The notes below the pieces were generated by a model. It was not told the DNA's origin. It ran no database searches and was given only the letters and a program-made list of their open reading frames with translations. Positions 33,653 to 42,244 of a stretch of DNA of 44,527 nucleotides are shown here, piece after piece. Position 1 is the stretch's first letter. Each line of letters begins with the position of its first letter. The stretch spans positions 1 to 44,527 of the forward strand of contig CAYHKQ010000006.1 of assembly GCA_964357255.1 (NCBI GenBank). The letters run 5' to 3'. Origin of the DNA: JBBTIS01 sp038059855. GTDB taxonomy: Bacteria > Elusimicrobiota > Elusimicrobia > JACQPE01. A program made the position numbers and the translations under genes.

Positions 33653-34465
33653 ATGAGCTCCCTTTCCAGGGTCGCGATTTTTATACCCGCCTACCAAGCG
33701 GCCCGGGTTATCGAGTCTACTTTAGAGCGCATTCCGCTTAAGGTTTGGGAGATGGTGGATGAGATTTTTGTCCACGACAACTGTTCCACTGATGGCACGG
33801 CCGAGATTGCGAAGCGTTGCGGCGAGCGTTTAGGCGGGGGGAAGTTTAAATTGTTTGAGTTGGAGCGCAACATAGGTTACGGCGGAACCAAGAAACGCGC
33901 CTATCAATACGCCGTCCGCAGGGGATTTGATTTTGTCGTGATGCTTCATGCCGACGGCCAGTATCCGCCGGAATATATCCCAGAGCTTCTCGCGCCCCTG
34001 GTGCGCGGCGAGTGCGAGATGGTGCAGGGTTCGCGCGTGGATCACTTAAAAGGCGGGATGCCTTTATATAAGATTATTGCCAATCGCGCGCTCAATATGA
34101 TTGAGGAAGCCGTTTTTGGATACCGCCTTCATGAATATCACAGCGGATTTCGGGCCTATTCCTGCAAGGCTCTGGCCAAGATGCCCCTGGAACGTTTAAG
34201 CGATGGGCACTTGATTACGGCCGAGATTGTCGCTTTGCTCAAATATCACGGCATGAGAGCGAGGGAAGTCTGCGTGCCGACCTTTTATACGGACAAAACA
34301 TCGTCGTGCTCCTTTAGCACCTCGGTCCGTTACGGTATCGGCGTTCTGCCGGTTTTGTTCGGTTATTTATTGGCGAGCAAAAAATTATCCTTGGGCCGGC
34401 TTTATGAGCCAGGCGCGCAAAGCCTGCAGTCTCAAAAGGAGCGGGGGTCCGTTGCCGAGCGATAA
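33653..34465 (+). CDS. GT2 glycosyltransferase
   Basis: A 270-residue GT2 protein: RVAIFIPAYQAARVIEST, VHDNCSTDGTAEIA, RNIGYGGTKKRAYQYA, MLHADGQYPPEY as the DxD-type site, and HSGFRAYSCKAL. The C-terminal 40 residues are weakly hydrophobic (GIGVLPVLFGYLLA) and may touch the membrane. The sequence is close to polyprenyl-phosphate or processive-like GT2 enzymes of O-antigen loci. The ATG follows the cupin stop codon with no gap. The end overlaps the next gene by 62 bases if that gene uses its first ATG. Confidence 0.88.
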   Translation: MSSLSRVAIFIPAYQAARVIESTLERIPLKVWEMVDEIFVHDNCSTDGTAEIAKRCGERLGGGKFKLFELERNIGYGGTKKRAYQYAVRRGFDFVVMLHADGQYPPEYIPELLAPLVRGECEMVQGSRVDHLKGGMPLYKIIANRALNMIEEAVFGYRLHEYHSGFRAYSCKALAKMPLERLSDGHLITAEIVALLKYHGMRAREVCVPTFYTDKTSSCSFSTSVRYGIGVLPVLFGYLLASKKLSLGRLYEPGAQSLQSQKERGSVAER

Positions 34466-36221
34466 ATCTCGTTTGGCCGTTTGGGCCGTTTTTTTGGCGA
34501 GCGCCGCCTTGGCGGGGAGGTGTTATTTCGCTCATTTAACATGGGGAGCGCCGAGCCCTGAGAGAACCAGGGCGGTCATGGGAAGCCTGGAAGAGTTGAA
34601 ACGATGGGCTCCCCGCATGCTCGAGCTACGGCAGACCTATTATCGCGCCCTGGAGAACTTGTTGGATCCCGCCAAAACTTTTAAAGATAATTACGATAAG
34701 GCGTACAATCGGCATCGTTTTGAACCATGGGCGACGCTCCCCCGGGATGCCGTGTTGGATCAAATGCGGGCCTTTTTGCTCGGGGTCATGAATTCCGACG
34801 AGCAAAACACCTTAACCTCTTTGACTCAACTAAAAAATATTCTCAAGCCCGGATTTATTCCCGGCTTCGCGACGTTTTATTATGGAGGCAGTTATCTTTT
34901 TCTCTGCGGGGCCGTTCTCAAGGCGGCCAGCCTGGCAGGGGTTTTCCATTTGACGGGCGACGTGGGGTATTACTTGTTCCATCCCGAGCAAATCCGCGCG
35001 ATGTATTGGCTGGCCCGGGCCATGGGGCCCGCGACGCTGTTTATCTCAGCCGTGTTTTTATGGATTTTTATGAAGCGCCGTTTTGGTTTGGGGCTGGCTT
35101 GCTTGGCTACGACTTTTTATCTTTTCACCCCGGGTCTGGTTTATTACGCCCATTTAGCCAAGCCCCATGTCTACGCCGCTTCGCTCATGGCGATCGGGCT
35201 TTTTTGGTGTCTGAAAATTTTGGATCAACCGGTGAAGAAAAATTATTTGATGGCGGGTTTATTCCTAGGCCTTTCGGCGGGCGCATTGATCACCAATCTG
35301 CCGGTTTTGGCGTTGCTGGTTTTAGCCGAGGCCTTGCGTGAGGATTGGAACTGGCGGCGCGTGGTATCGAGTCGTTTAATGTGGATGGGCTTGGGCATCG
35401 CGTTGCTTGCGTATTTTGTGACGAATTTTCATTTTTATATTTATTTTAGGCATTTTCTTCGTTCCATCAGAACCTGGGACGAATATGGGGCTGGATACGG
35501 ACATTTTCTCTGGGGAAATATACCGCCATATCTCAAAGACATTTGGACAATGCAAATCCATTGGCTTTTTTTGCCCTGTTTGATTTTTGGCATGGTCACG
35601 GCGTTCCAACGCAAGGACAAGGGGGGCATTTTGTGTGTTTTTGGATGGGCCTTGCTTTTTGTTCTTGACTTGATCCTGACGCGCCATTGGGGCGTGAATC
35701 TCAGAACCATTCCATTTTTTACGATATTTTTTGCTTTGGCTCTCGAGCGGCTGTGGTCGTTGCGCGGCGGATTTATTCCGAAGCTGGTTTTGGCGTCAGC
35801 CGCGCTCGGCTTGCTTTTGGATGCGGGGCAATGTCATTTTTATTCGTTTTTATTCAAAAGCCCCATGAATGTCGAAAAGGCCTCGGTCTGGGCGCAAAAT
35901 AATTTGCCGCGCGGATCCAGCGTTGGGATTTTCAGCGGCACGTTTGGGCCGATTAGTATGCCCGCTTTTCGGTTTCTCGATCATCGTTTGGTCAATATTC
36001 CGGATCAACCTGCCGAGGTTTTTTGGAAAGAATCGGATTTGCCCGAATATGTGATCATCTCGGGCGAGCCGCGCTTCCCGATAATGCGCGGGCTCCTCAA
36101 GGATTTTTATCAATCTTCCGTTTGCTGGCCCAAGAAGGACAGATTGATGGGCGTTAAATTCGGCAATATTTGGCTTGACACGGCGGCTACCTGCGTTTAT
36201 CAAAGACGATCCGGTTCTTGA
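34404..36221 (+). CDS. GT-C-like membrane protein
   Basis: A 605-residue protein with about ten hydrophobic segments, the first at 25-39. The first outside loop has WGAPSPERTRAV, in which the Asp-Glu pair of the other GT39-like proteins is absent and only a Glu remains. A long loop with SLTQLKNILKPGFIPGFAT follows before the main membrane part. The C-terminal soluble tail (MNVEKASVWAQNNLPRGSSV) matches the tails of the other GT-C proteins here. ATG 34404 overlaps the GT2 gene by 62 bases; TTG at 34452, ten bases after AGGAG, is a credible later start. It is the last gene of the plus-strand run. Confidence 0.75.
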   Translation: MSQARKACSLKRSGGPLPSDKSRLAVWAVFLASAALAGRCYFAHLTWGAPSPERTRAVMGSLEELKRWAPRMLELRQTYYRALENLLDPAKTFKDNYDKAYNRHRFEPWATLPRDAVLDQMRAFLLGVMNSDEQNTLTSLTQLKNILKPGFIPGFATFYYGGSYLFLCGAVLKAASLAGVFHLTGDVGYYLFHPEQIRAMYWLARAMGPATLFISAVFLWIFMKRRFGLGLACLATTFYLFTPGLVYYAHLAKPHVYAASLMAIGLFWCLKILDQPVKKNYLMAGLFLGLSAGALITNLPVLALLVLAEALREDWNWRRVVSSRLMWMGLGIALLAYFVTNFHFYIYFRHFLRSIRTWDEYGAGYGHFLWGNIPPYLKDIWTMQIHWLFLPCLIFGMVTAFQRKDKGGILCVFGWALLFVLDLILTRHWGVNLRTIPFFTIFFALALERLWSLRGGFIPKLVLASAALGLLLDAGQCHFYSFLFKSPMNVEKASVWAQNNLPRGSSVGIFSGTFGPISMPAFRFLDHRLVNIPDQPAEVFWKESDLPEYVIISGEPRFPIMRGLLKDFYQSSVCWPKKDRLMGVKFGNIWLDTAATCVYQRRSGS

Positions 36222-36240
36222 GAAAAAATTTAGCCGGTTG

Positions 36241-37029
36241 TTATTTTTTGTTCAGGACAAAAATATGATGGATGGCTAAGGCCGGCATTAATGGCGCCAG
36301 GAGGACGTCGTCCATCCAATGAAGAAGGCCAAAGAGGAAATCGGGGGCCAGTTGCGGCCGCCAAATGCCGCCCGTAGCGATGTATTCGAGGAAGCCGAAG
36401 GAGCGCCGGTAGCTGAGTTCGAGTTTTGGAAATTCTGTTTTGAATTGGGCGTGATCTCTTTTTAAAACGAGGTAGCTTAACGCCTGGTTGGCGCCGCTCA
36501 TGGGGCCTGTCGAGGGGAATTCCCAGGCGACCGCCTTATCGTCAAAGGGTTCTTCATGACAATGGGTAAAGAGGAATTTGGCCAGAGGACTCCAGTAGGG
36601 CTCAATGGCCACGATGGCGCCGCCTGGCTTTAGGACGCGGACGGCCTCTGCAAAAAATTTGCGGATTTCCGGTATATGGTGTAAGCAATGGAAAGCGTAT
36701 ATCGCCGCTACCGACTGACTTTTATCCGGGAACTCTCTGGCATCTAAGACGCGGTCGAGTCCGGGCACCGGCTTGATGTCCGTCGTGAGAGCCTGTGGCC
36801 GGATTTCCTTGAAGAAGCCGCCGCCGCCGCCGATTTCTATTTCAAGTCCTTGGACGCCGGGGGCATAGCGTTCGCGAAGGCGGATCATTTCCCGGTAGGC
36901 GCGGGCGTAGAAATTACGCAGGGGTTTTTTTGATTTGAAAATGGCGGCTTGTAAAACGGCGCTTTGAGCGTTGTTTTGGTCAAGATTGCGGCAGGGGGAA
37001 CACTTTAAAATTTCGCTCAAATTTTTCAT
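36241..37029 (-). CDS. SAM-dependent methyltransferase (Methyltransf_11)
   Basis: The 262-residue protein has a glycine-rich motif I (GLEIEIGGGGGFFKEI, about residue 61), an acidic strand-2 end (TTDIKPVPG), and YAFHCLHHIPEIRKFFAEA plus RVLKPGGAIVAIEPYWSP for the later motifs. An N-terminal CSPC pair could bind metal but is short. It is convergent with the GT-C gene at 36221 with a 19-bp gap, and it follows another GT-C gene by 26 bp on its own strand. The substrate may be a lipid or glycan; nothing in the sequence decides. Confidence 0.83.
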   Translation of the reverse strand: MKNLSEILKCSPCRNLDQNNAQSAVLQAAIFKSKKPLRNFYARAYREMIRLRERYAPGVQGLEIEIGGGGGFFKEIRPQALTTDIKPVPGLDRVLDAREFPDKSQSVAAIYAFHCLHHIPEIRKFFAEAVRVLKPGGAIVAIEPYWSPLAKFLFTHCHEEPFDDKAVAWEFPSTGPMSGANQALSYLVLKRDHAQFKTEFPKLELSYRRSFGFLEYIATGGIWRPQLAPDFLFGLLHWMDDVLLAPLMPALAIHHIFVLNKK

Positions 37030-37055
37030 GGTTACATGCTATCAATTTGTATAAA

Positions 37056-38762
37056 TCAGAGCTGGAAAATGAAAATCGCGGGACCCACGGCCCATCTTGA
37101 ATCGGGCGTTACGGCGTTGAGGAGTTTGGCGTCCCGGCGCAGTTGTTCGTAAAAAGAGACCAGAGCGGCGTTTTTTACAAATTTAGCGTTTTCTTCGTCG
37201 GAACGGTTGGTGATGACGTATTGAATCCCTGACTGGCGCAAATAATCCAATCCTTGATCGTAGGGCACGAGATTTTGCATTTGCTGGGCCTCTTTAGCCA
37301 TATGCACAAGGGCGCCGACCATTATGGGCGGAATTCCAATGGTGTAGAGTTCGTAGCCGTGGCCGGTCCCGGGGTGGGCTTCGATCTGGAGTTTGAGGTA
37401 TTGCTCCTTATAGCTTTTGATCTCAATGGCCTTTTGATGAAGAGATTTCAGTTGTTTATATGTTTGTAGCAGGGGCGGGGAATAGGGGTAGTTGCCCATG
37501 AGGATTTTGGAACCGGCCGGAATATGGACTTCGATCCATTCTTTGGCCACGGTCCGGGAATCTTTGAGGCTCAAGCCATAATCCAGTAGAAGCGATTTGG
37601 CCAGGCATCCGGCGGCGAGCGCCCCGGCCAGCCCCAGGACCAAGCGGCGGATTGTTTGATTCGAAACGGCCACGTTTTCCAAAAAGCCGCCGGCCAGTAT
37701 TAAAAAGATTGGGAATATCGGCAACATATAGCCCCAGACCATAGGCGTTGGCAACGTGATGGCTGTGTAAACGGCGATGGGAAGAAGCCATAACGCCAGG
37801 TGTTTGGTGCGTTCTCGCCGGTGCCACGCGATGGCCCCCAGACAAAAGGGTCCCAGCCATGGCGCGCCGTTGCGTGGGACGCCGGCGATTTCGATCCAGG
37901 AGCGAAAGACCAGGAAATAATCCTTCCATACGATATGCTCCGATGCGGTTTTCCAGGGGGAGCGGATGTTCCGAACATCATTCCAGAATGCGGGCCAGTC
38001 CAGCAACGCATAAGGGCTTCCCATAAAAAAGACCAGAGGAATCATGGCCGCGGCCGGCCAGAGTTTCCGCGAGAGAAAAAAAGATTTCCAAGAACCCCGG
38101 CCCTCTTTGTTGAGCCAGAGCCAATGGGCCGTCGGTCCGATGAGGAGCATGGGGGCCGCGTAATATTTTATCGTGCAGGCGAGGCCCAGGCTAAGGCCGC
38201 AGATTAAATAGTGTTTGAGCCGACCGCCTTCGGTAATTTCAAGGCCGGCCCAGAGAGCCAAAAGGCAAAAGAAAGCGGCCGCCGTATCACCTTTAATGAC
38301 GTGGCTGATCGCTACAAAATGCGGCAGAACCGCGGCAAAAAGCGCGGACCAGAGGCCGGCCCGCCGGCCGAAGAAACGCTTGGCCACGCGGTACGTTAGG
38401 AAAACGAGGGCCAGGCTCCAGAGGGTCTCCATAATTCTGGCTAGCAGATAAAGCCGGGAGGGATCGCGCACGAAGCTGACGGCAAAATCATGGGAACTGT
38501 GATACCAGCCCAGAGCGCGGCCCGCTATGTAATGCAGGCCGCAAACAACAAGCGTGAAATAAAGATAAAGGGTCGGGTATTCAAAAAAATGAGGATTGAG
38601 ATCGCCGCTACCCATGCGCAGGGCGTAATTGAGGACTTTGTATTCCTCGGTCCAATAGCGATAGGGAAGGCCGAACCCGATGCCCCAGAGGCGCAGTCCC
38701 AGCGCCAGGAGCATAATGGAGCCTAGGATGATTCGGTCGTGATTGCGTTGAGTTTTTTCCAC
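37056..38762 (-). CDS. GT-C membrane glycosyltransferase (GT39-like)
   Basis: A 568-residue protein with an N-terminal hydrophobic segment (residues 11-31), an acidic pair in the first loop (WTEEYK, Glu39-Glu40, where Asp-Glu is commoner), then SRLYLLARIMETLWSLALVF and about eight further membrane segments. The tail has DSRTVAKEWIEVHIPAGSKI, the motif shared by GT39-like relatives here. It should transfer a sugar from a polyprenyl-phosphate donor outside the inner membrane. It starts three bases after the pyrC stop, so it is in the ROK-pyrC transcript. Confidence 0.82.
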   Translation of the reverse strand: MEKTQRNHDRIILGSIMLLALGLRLWGIGFGLPYRYWTEEYKVLNYALRMGSGDLNPHFFEYPTLYLYFTLVVCGLHYIAGRALGWYHSSHDFAVSFVRDPSRLYLLARIMETLWSLALVFLTYRVAKRFFGRRAGLWSALFAAVLPHFVAISHVIKGDTAAAFFCLLALWAGLEITEGGRLKHYLICGLSLGLACTIKYYAAPMLLIGPTAHWLWLNKEGRGSWKSFFLSRKLWPAAAMIPLVFFMGSPYALLDWPAFWNDVRNIRSPWKTASEHIVWKDYFLVFRSWIEIAGVPRNGAPWLGPFCLGAIAWHRRERTKHLALWLLPIAVYTAITLPTPMVWGYMLPIFPIFLILAGGFLENVAVSNQTIRRLVLGLAGALAAGCLAKSLLLDYGLSLKDSRTVAKEWIEVHIPAGSKILMGNYPYSPPLLQTYKQLKSLHQKAIEIKSYKEQYLKLQIEAHPGTGHGYELYTIGIPPIMVGALVHMAKEAQQMQNLVPYDQGLDYLRQSGIQYVITNRSDEENAKFVKNAALVSFYEQLRRDAKLLNAVTPDSRWAVGPAIFIFQL

Positions 38763-38765
38763 GGT

Positions 38766-40064
38766 TTAACTTCTGTAGACGATTCGTCCACGGTGAATGG
38801 TGGCCAGGACGCGGCCGTAGAGTTTTTGGCCGAGGAAGGGGGAGTTTTGGGATTTGGAGGCGAAGGAGCTGAAAATGACCGTGGCGTTTGGATCAAAAAT
38901 TATAAGGTCGGCCGGCTCCCCTGGTTCGATTTTGGGGGCGGGGCGGCCGAGGATGCGGGCTGGGCCCACCGTCAATAATCGGATGGCCTGATGCAATGGG
39001 ACGGAGCCGGTTTTGACAAGATAGGTGATCGTGGCCGGCAACAGGGTTTCCAGGCCGACGAGGCCAAAAGGCGCTTTTTTCATTCCTTGGGATTTTTCGC
39101 GGTTCGTGTGAGGGGCGTGGTCCGAGGCAATAGCGTCAATGGCGCCGTCAGCCAGGCCTTCGCGCACGGCCTGGACGTCTTCGGCAGTTCGAAGAGGCGG
39201 GTTGACCTTGGCGAGCGGCCCCCAATTGATTACGGCTTCATCCGTCAGGGCGAAGTGATGGGGGCAGGCCTCGGCGCTGAGCCGGTCCGCCATGCCTTGA
39301 GTTTTAGCCTGGCGGATGAGATTCACGGCCTCTTTGGTTGAGATGTGGCAGAGATGGAGGCGTCCGCGGCTGGTCTTGAGAACTTTTAAGTCACGCCGGA
39401 CCGCCGCGATTTCTGATTCCCTGGGAATGCCAGGGAGTTTTAGACGCCGGGAGGTTTTGCCTTCGTTGATAACCCCGTTTGCCGAAAGTTTCAGGTCTTC
39501 CGCATGGTCCATGACCAGGCTGTCGGCTTTCCGGGTTTCCTCAAGCGCTTGCTTTAAGAGTCTTTCGTTGGCCACCGGTGAGCCGTCATCGCTGAATGCC
39601 GCGGCGTCAAGCTTGGCTAGCCGTTGAATATTGGTCAGGGTTTTGCCGCGCCGGCCTTGGGTAACAGCGGCGATGAATTCAATTTTTACAAGGGACTCCT
39701 GCTCCCCGGCTTTTTCCTGAACCAAGGCCAAAGTTTTTTCGTTGTCAACGGCGGGATTCGTATTGGGCATGGCGAAGAGGCGGCCGACGCCGCCCCGGAT
39801 CGCGGCCAGGGCGCCGGTTGCGATGGTTTCCTTGCGCTCTTGGCCCGGCTCTCGCAAATGGACATGCAGGTCCCAAAGGGCAGGCGCTAGAATGGCGCCA
39901 TGCGCGTCCAAGACCTGGGTGCCTGGTAGCGCGATGCTGGGTTTGAGCCATCGCCGGTCGATCCGGGCGATTTTTTCGCCTTCAATGAGGACGTCGGCTT
40001 CATATTCTTGGTCTGTGGCCGGGTCCAGGACTCTAGCATTGATGATTTGAAGCATTCTTCTCAT
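38766..40064 (-). CDS. pyrC: Dihydroorotase
   Basis: Dihydroorotase closes carbamoyl-aspartate to dihydroorotate in UMP synthesis. The 432-residue protein is of the long (class I, PyrC/AllB-like) type: DLHVHLREPGQ with zinc His67/His69, AMPNTNPAVD, FSDDGSPV, MDHAED, LCHISTKEAV, and DAIASDHAPH with the catalytic Asp. Allantoinase is the nearest alternative, but AMPNTNP and the downstream GLVGLETLLP support dihydroorotase. It begins one base after the upstream ROK gene ends. There is no pyrB beside it. UMP made here also feeds the CDP- and UDP-sugar routes, but that link is only logical. Confidence 0.93.
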   Translation of the reverse strand: MRRMLQIINARVLDPATDQEYEADVLIEGEKIARIDRRWLKPSIALPGTQVLDAHGAILAPALWDLHVHLREPGQERKETIATGALAAIRGGVGRLFAMPNTNPAVDNEKTLALVQEKAGEQESLVKIEFIAAVTQGRRGKTLTNIQRLAKLDAAAFSDDGSPVANERLLKQALEETRKADSLVMDHAEDLKLSANGVINEGKTSRRLKLPGIPRESEIAAVRRDLKVLKTSRGRLHLCHISTKEAVNLIRQAKTQGMADRLSAEACPHHFALTDEAVINWGPLAKVNPPLRTAEDVQAVREGLADGAIDAIASDHAPHTNREKSQGMKKAPFGLVGLETLLPATITYLVKTGSVPLHQAIRLLTVGPARILGRPAPKIEPGEPADLIIFDPNATVIFSSFASKSQNSPFLGQKLYGRVLATIHRGRIVYRS

Positions 40065-40065
40065 T

Positions 40066-41016
40066 TCACATTTCTCGATTTAGGTTTTTTTCAAGAAGCG
40101 CGGCCACGGCGCCGAAAACGCCCACATCGCGGCCAAGCCGGGCGGGGACGATGGGAATTTTAGAAGCGTTCGGATTGATCGAGTATTTTGGCGTCAGGCG
40201 GCGCAGGGCTCTAAAAAGAGGGGGTCCCCAATTTGTGACTCCTCCTCCTAAAACAATAATTTCAGGGTCTAAGAGATTAACGATATTGCCGAGCCAGAGC
40301 CCAAGATATTCGTAGGTTTCTTGGACCAGACGCAGGGCGTCCCGCGCGCCCGTTTGTGACATTTTAAACAAGGCGGCGGCGTCGAGTCTTGAGCCCCGCC
40401 TTAGCCTTGCGGCCCGGCGCGCGATGGATGTGCCGGAGGCGTAGGCCTCGATGCAACCCCTATGCCCACAGCCGCAAATTTCGCCTGTATGGTTGATGCT
40501 GAGGTGTCCGCCTTCGAGGGCGAGGCCCGTATGCCCCCGGAAGAGCCGGCGGTTGATGACGAGCCCCGTGCCGATGCCCGTGCTGATAGTGGCAAAGAAA
40601 ATCAGTTTTTTATTTCGGCCTGCGCCCCACCAGGCCTCAGCCAGAGCCGCGGCGTTAGCGTCGTTGGCCAGGACCACGGGCACGCGAAAGCGGCGTTTGA
40701 GATGGGGGCCAAGGGGCAGGTTTTCCCATCCGGGCAAGTTAGGGGCTTTAATCAATAAACCTTTTTGTTCGTTGATAGGGCCGGGAGCCGCCACGCCGAT
40801 ACCTTGGATTTTATCGTTCGCCGATTTTAAAAGAATTGTAATGAGACGTTCCGTCTGAGCCAGGGCTGTTTTGCGGTCTAAGCGGAGAGTCTTTTCTTCG
40901 ATGACTTTAAGCCGTTTAATCCGGCTCAGGGACGCCCGCGTGGTTCGCATTAGGCCGGCCCTGACCTTGGTTCCGCCGATATCAAGGCCGATATAAAGCC
41001 TGGAGTTCACGGTCAT
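40066..41016 (-). CDS. ROK-family sugar kinase
   Basis: A 316-residue ROK kinase: N-terminal ATP motif YIGLDIGGTKVRAGL, VAAPGPINEQKGLL, LANDANAAALAE, STGIGTGLVINRRLFRG, EGGHLSIN, and the ROK zinc motif CGCGHRGCIEAYASG. It resembles bacterial glucokinases. It has no N-terminal DNA-binding domain, so it is a kinase and not a ROK repressor. Glucose 6-phosphate made by it could enter CDP-glucose and other sugar routes. It heads the minus-strand ROK-pyrC-GT-C-methyltransferase block. Confidence 0.9.
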   Translation of the reverse strand: MTVNSRLYIGLDIGGTKVRAGLMRTTRASLSRIKRLKVIEEKTLRLDRKTALAQTERLITILLKSANDKIQGIGVAAPGPINEQKGLLIKAPNLPGWENLPLGPHLKRRFRVPVVLANDANAAALAEAWWGAGRNKKLIFFATISTGIGTGLVINRRLFRGHTGLALEGGHLSINHTGEICGCGHRGCIEAYASGTSIARRAARLRRGSRLDAAALFKMSQTGARDALRLVQETYEYLGLWLGNIVNLLDPEIIVLGGGVTNWGPPLFRALRRLTPKYSINPNASKIPIVPARLGRDVGVFGAVAALLEKNLNREM

Positions 41017-41071
41017 ATTGTAGCCAAAAGGCGTGGCCGATCGTTTCTTGAGCGAAAACAGAGCAGGCTTT

Positions 41072-41106
41072 TTAGGCGGCGTAATAAATTTATTTACGCC
41101 GCCTAA
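41072..41106. terminator. 35-bp near-perfect palindrome at a gene end
   Basis: TTAGGCGGCGTAA and its complement TTACGCCGCCTAA enclose a nine-base AT loop. The right arm covers the stop codon of the secreted HExxH protein (minus strand, 41103). The hairpin would be very stable, so termination is the simplest role, but no T-run follows on either strand. It could instead be a protein-binding operator for the ROK-pyrC transcript, which starts about 55 bp further on. Confidence 0.55.
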
Positions 41107-42023
41107 GGGTCGCCAATGACCAGCGCGCTCGCTTCTTTGTAGCTCAGGGGTCCGGACGAATTCCAGATTGAAAGGGTTTTGCCAATCCGTTCTGCCTCGG
41201 TCTCGACCCCGATGGGATTAGTAATGCCACGCCGAATTGCCAGATCAACGAGAAAGCTTTGTTGCGCCTGAAGGGTATGACCAAATTCATGGGCGAGCTG
41301 TGGGTTAACCCAAGACTTACTCTGAATAAAAGCGCTGGAAAAAACAAAATTAGAGGAGCCTTCAAAAATTTTACTCGCATGGCCCAGTGGTCCGCCTCGC
41401 ACCAAGGTTCTCAGGCGTGGGCCCGCTCCCACTAAGTGCGCCTCAGCCGGAGGATCACCGATGGGCACGAACTGCCAGAGGGGGTCCACCGCCACGTTTG
41501 TCGCATTGAGCGCCATAGCCACGGCGTTCCAAGCCGCATTGAGCCCCGCCTTCAGGGGCCAAGTGAAAGCATCGAGAATATCGCCGCGCCAGGGCGCCGT
41601 TATTCCGCTCCAAATTCCTTCAATGACGTTGGAAACAAGGGAGAGGGAACCAAAAAAAAGCGTTTTGAATAAATTTAGCGGCATATTAAGAAATCGCCCT
41701 AAGCTGAACAGAATTTTTTCCCCGGCGCCTGGGCTGGATTTTGCAACCGGCGCTTGGACGCTTGGTTTGGCTAAAGCCGCCGATGAAGCAACCACGGACA
41801 ATCCGGCGGCTCCGGCGCGATACTTCGGCACAGACAATACTGCCTTGCTACCAATGGATGGCTGACTTGAATTTGATTGTTGTGCGTCAAAAATAACGCC
41901 TAATTCTTGATGCGTCTTAACCCGAGGGAGGCTTTCATTGGCATTCCCTTTCTGATCAGTTTCCAAAACCAGGCCCGCCTGCGCCGGAATGGCTAAGCAG
42001 ATGAGCAAGAAAAGATAATTCAA
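41103..42023 (-). CDS. Secreted protein with HExxH zinc-peptidase-like motif
   Basis: I do not recognise a named family. The 306-residue protein has a short signal peptide (MNYLFLLICLAIPAQAG, cleavage likely near residue 16). A low-complexity Ser/Ala/Lys region (about 45-100) follows, then a hydrophobic or amphipathic part (about 105-180). The C-terminal region holds LAHEFGHTLQAQQ (His245-Glu246, His249), with an acidic ETEAERIG about 28 residues on. HExxH plus a distant Glu is the gluzincin arrangement. It may be a small periplasmic or outer-membrane protease, or an inactive relative. An upstream TATAAT and a structured leader (42024-42139) suggest its own promoter. Confidence 0.72.
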   Translation of the reverse strand: MNYLFLLICLAIPAQAGLVLETDQKGNANESLPRVKTHQELGVIFDAQQSNSSQPSIGSKAVLSVPKYRAGAAGLSVVASSAALAKPSVQAPVAKSSPGAGEKILFSLGRFLNMPLNLFKTLFFGSLSLVSNVIEGIWSGITAPWRGDILDAFTWPLKAGLNAAWNAVAMALNATNVAVDPLWQFVPIGDPPAEAHLVGAGPRLRTLVRGGPLGHASKIFEGSSNFVFSSAFIQSKSWVNPQLAHEFGHTLQAQQSFLVDLAIRRGITNPIGVETEAERIGKTLSIWNSSGPLSYKEASALVIGDP

Positions 42024-42139
42024 TTCAGGTCCTTTCCGTTGCGAGCCTCGGGCGACGTCTCGCCCCCCTGGGAATCCCTTCGTCCCTTCGTTCCGCGAAG
42101 TGAAACAATCTCACAGAGGTATTCCCTTTCTAGATTATA
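42024..42139 (-). promoter_or_regulatory. Promoter -10 and structured leader of the HExxH gene
   Basis: On the minus strand TATAAT lies at 42134-42139. The roughly 100-base leader between it and the ATG can fold into several hairpins. One long stem pairs 42121-42126 with 42070-42075 (GGGAAT/ATTCCC). It encloses CTTCG/CGAAG (42086-42090 with 42096-42100) and GTGA/TCAC (42100-42103 with 42111-42114), which abut and share one base. A further GGGCGA/TCGCCC hairpin (42050-42055 with 42060-42065) competes with GCGAG/CTCGC (42041-42045 with 42059-42063). No -35 box is obvious. The role (attenuator, thermosensor or a decayed repeat) is unknown. Confidence 0.45.
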
Positions 42140-42244
42140 ACAACACAAATACACCGGCGCCGTCGCGCCTCCCCTCGCGCCCGGGGCGCTCGGTGGGTCC
42201 CAAATAGTTTGTTCGCTATCCGTTTGAGCTTGTCGTTTCCTCTT
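42140..42244. other. GC-rich intergenic stretch after the protease gene
   Basis: This stretch lies downstream of the subtilisin-like gene on the minus strand. It contains GCGCCCCGGGCGC (complement of about 42178-42190), which can form a short hairpin, and further CGC-rich arms around 42152-42177. No T-run follows, so intrinsic termination is not clear. I see no gene in it. Confidence 0.4.

Noticed and set aside
34404..34535. Separate small gene in the GT2/GT-C overlap
   Set aside because: The overlap is explained by a late start (TTG 34452) of the GT-C gene; the antisense frame there has no recognisable features.
36222..36240. Bidirectional terminator between the convergent genes
   Set aside because: Only A-rich and T-rich stretches around a weak loop are present; the stem has no GC and is not convincing.
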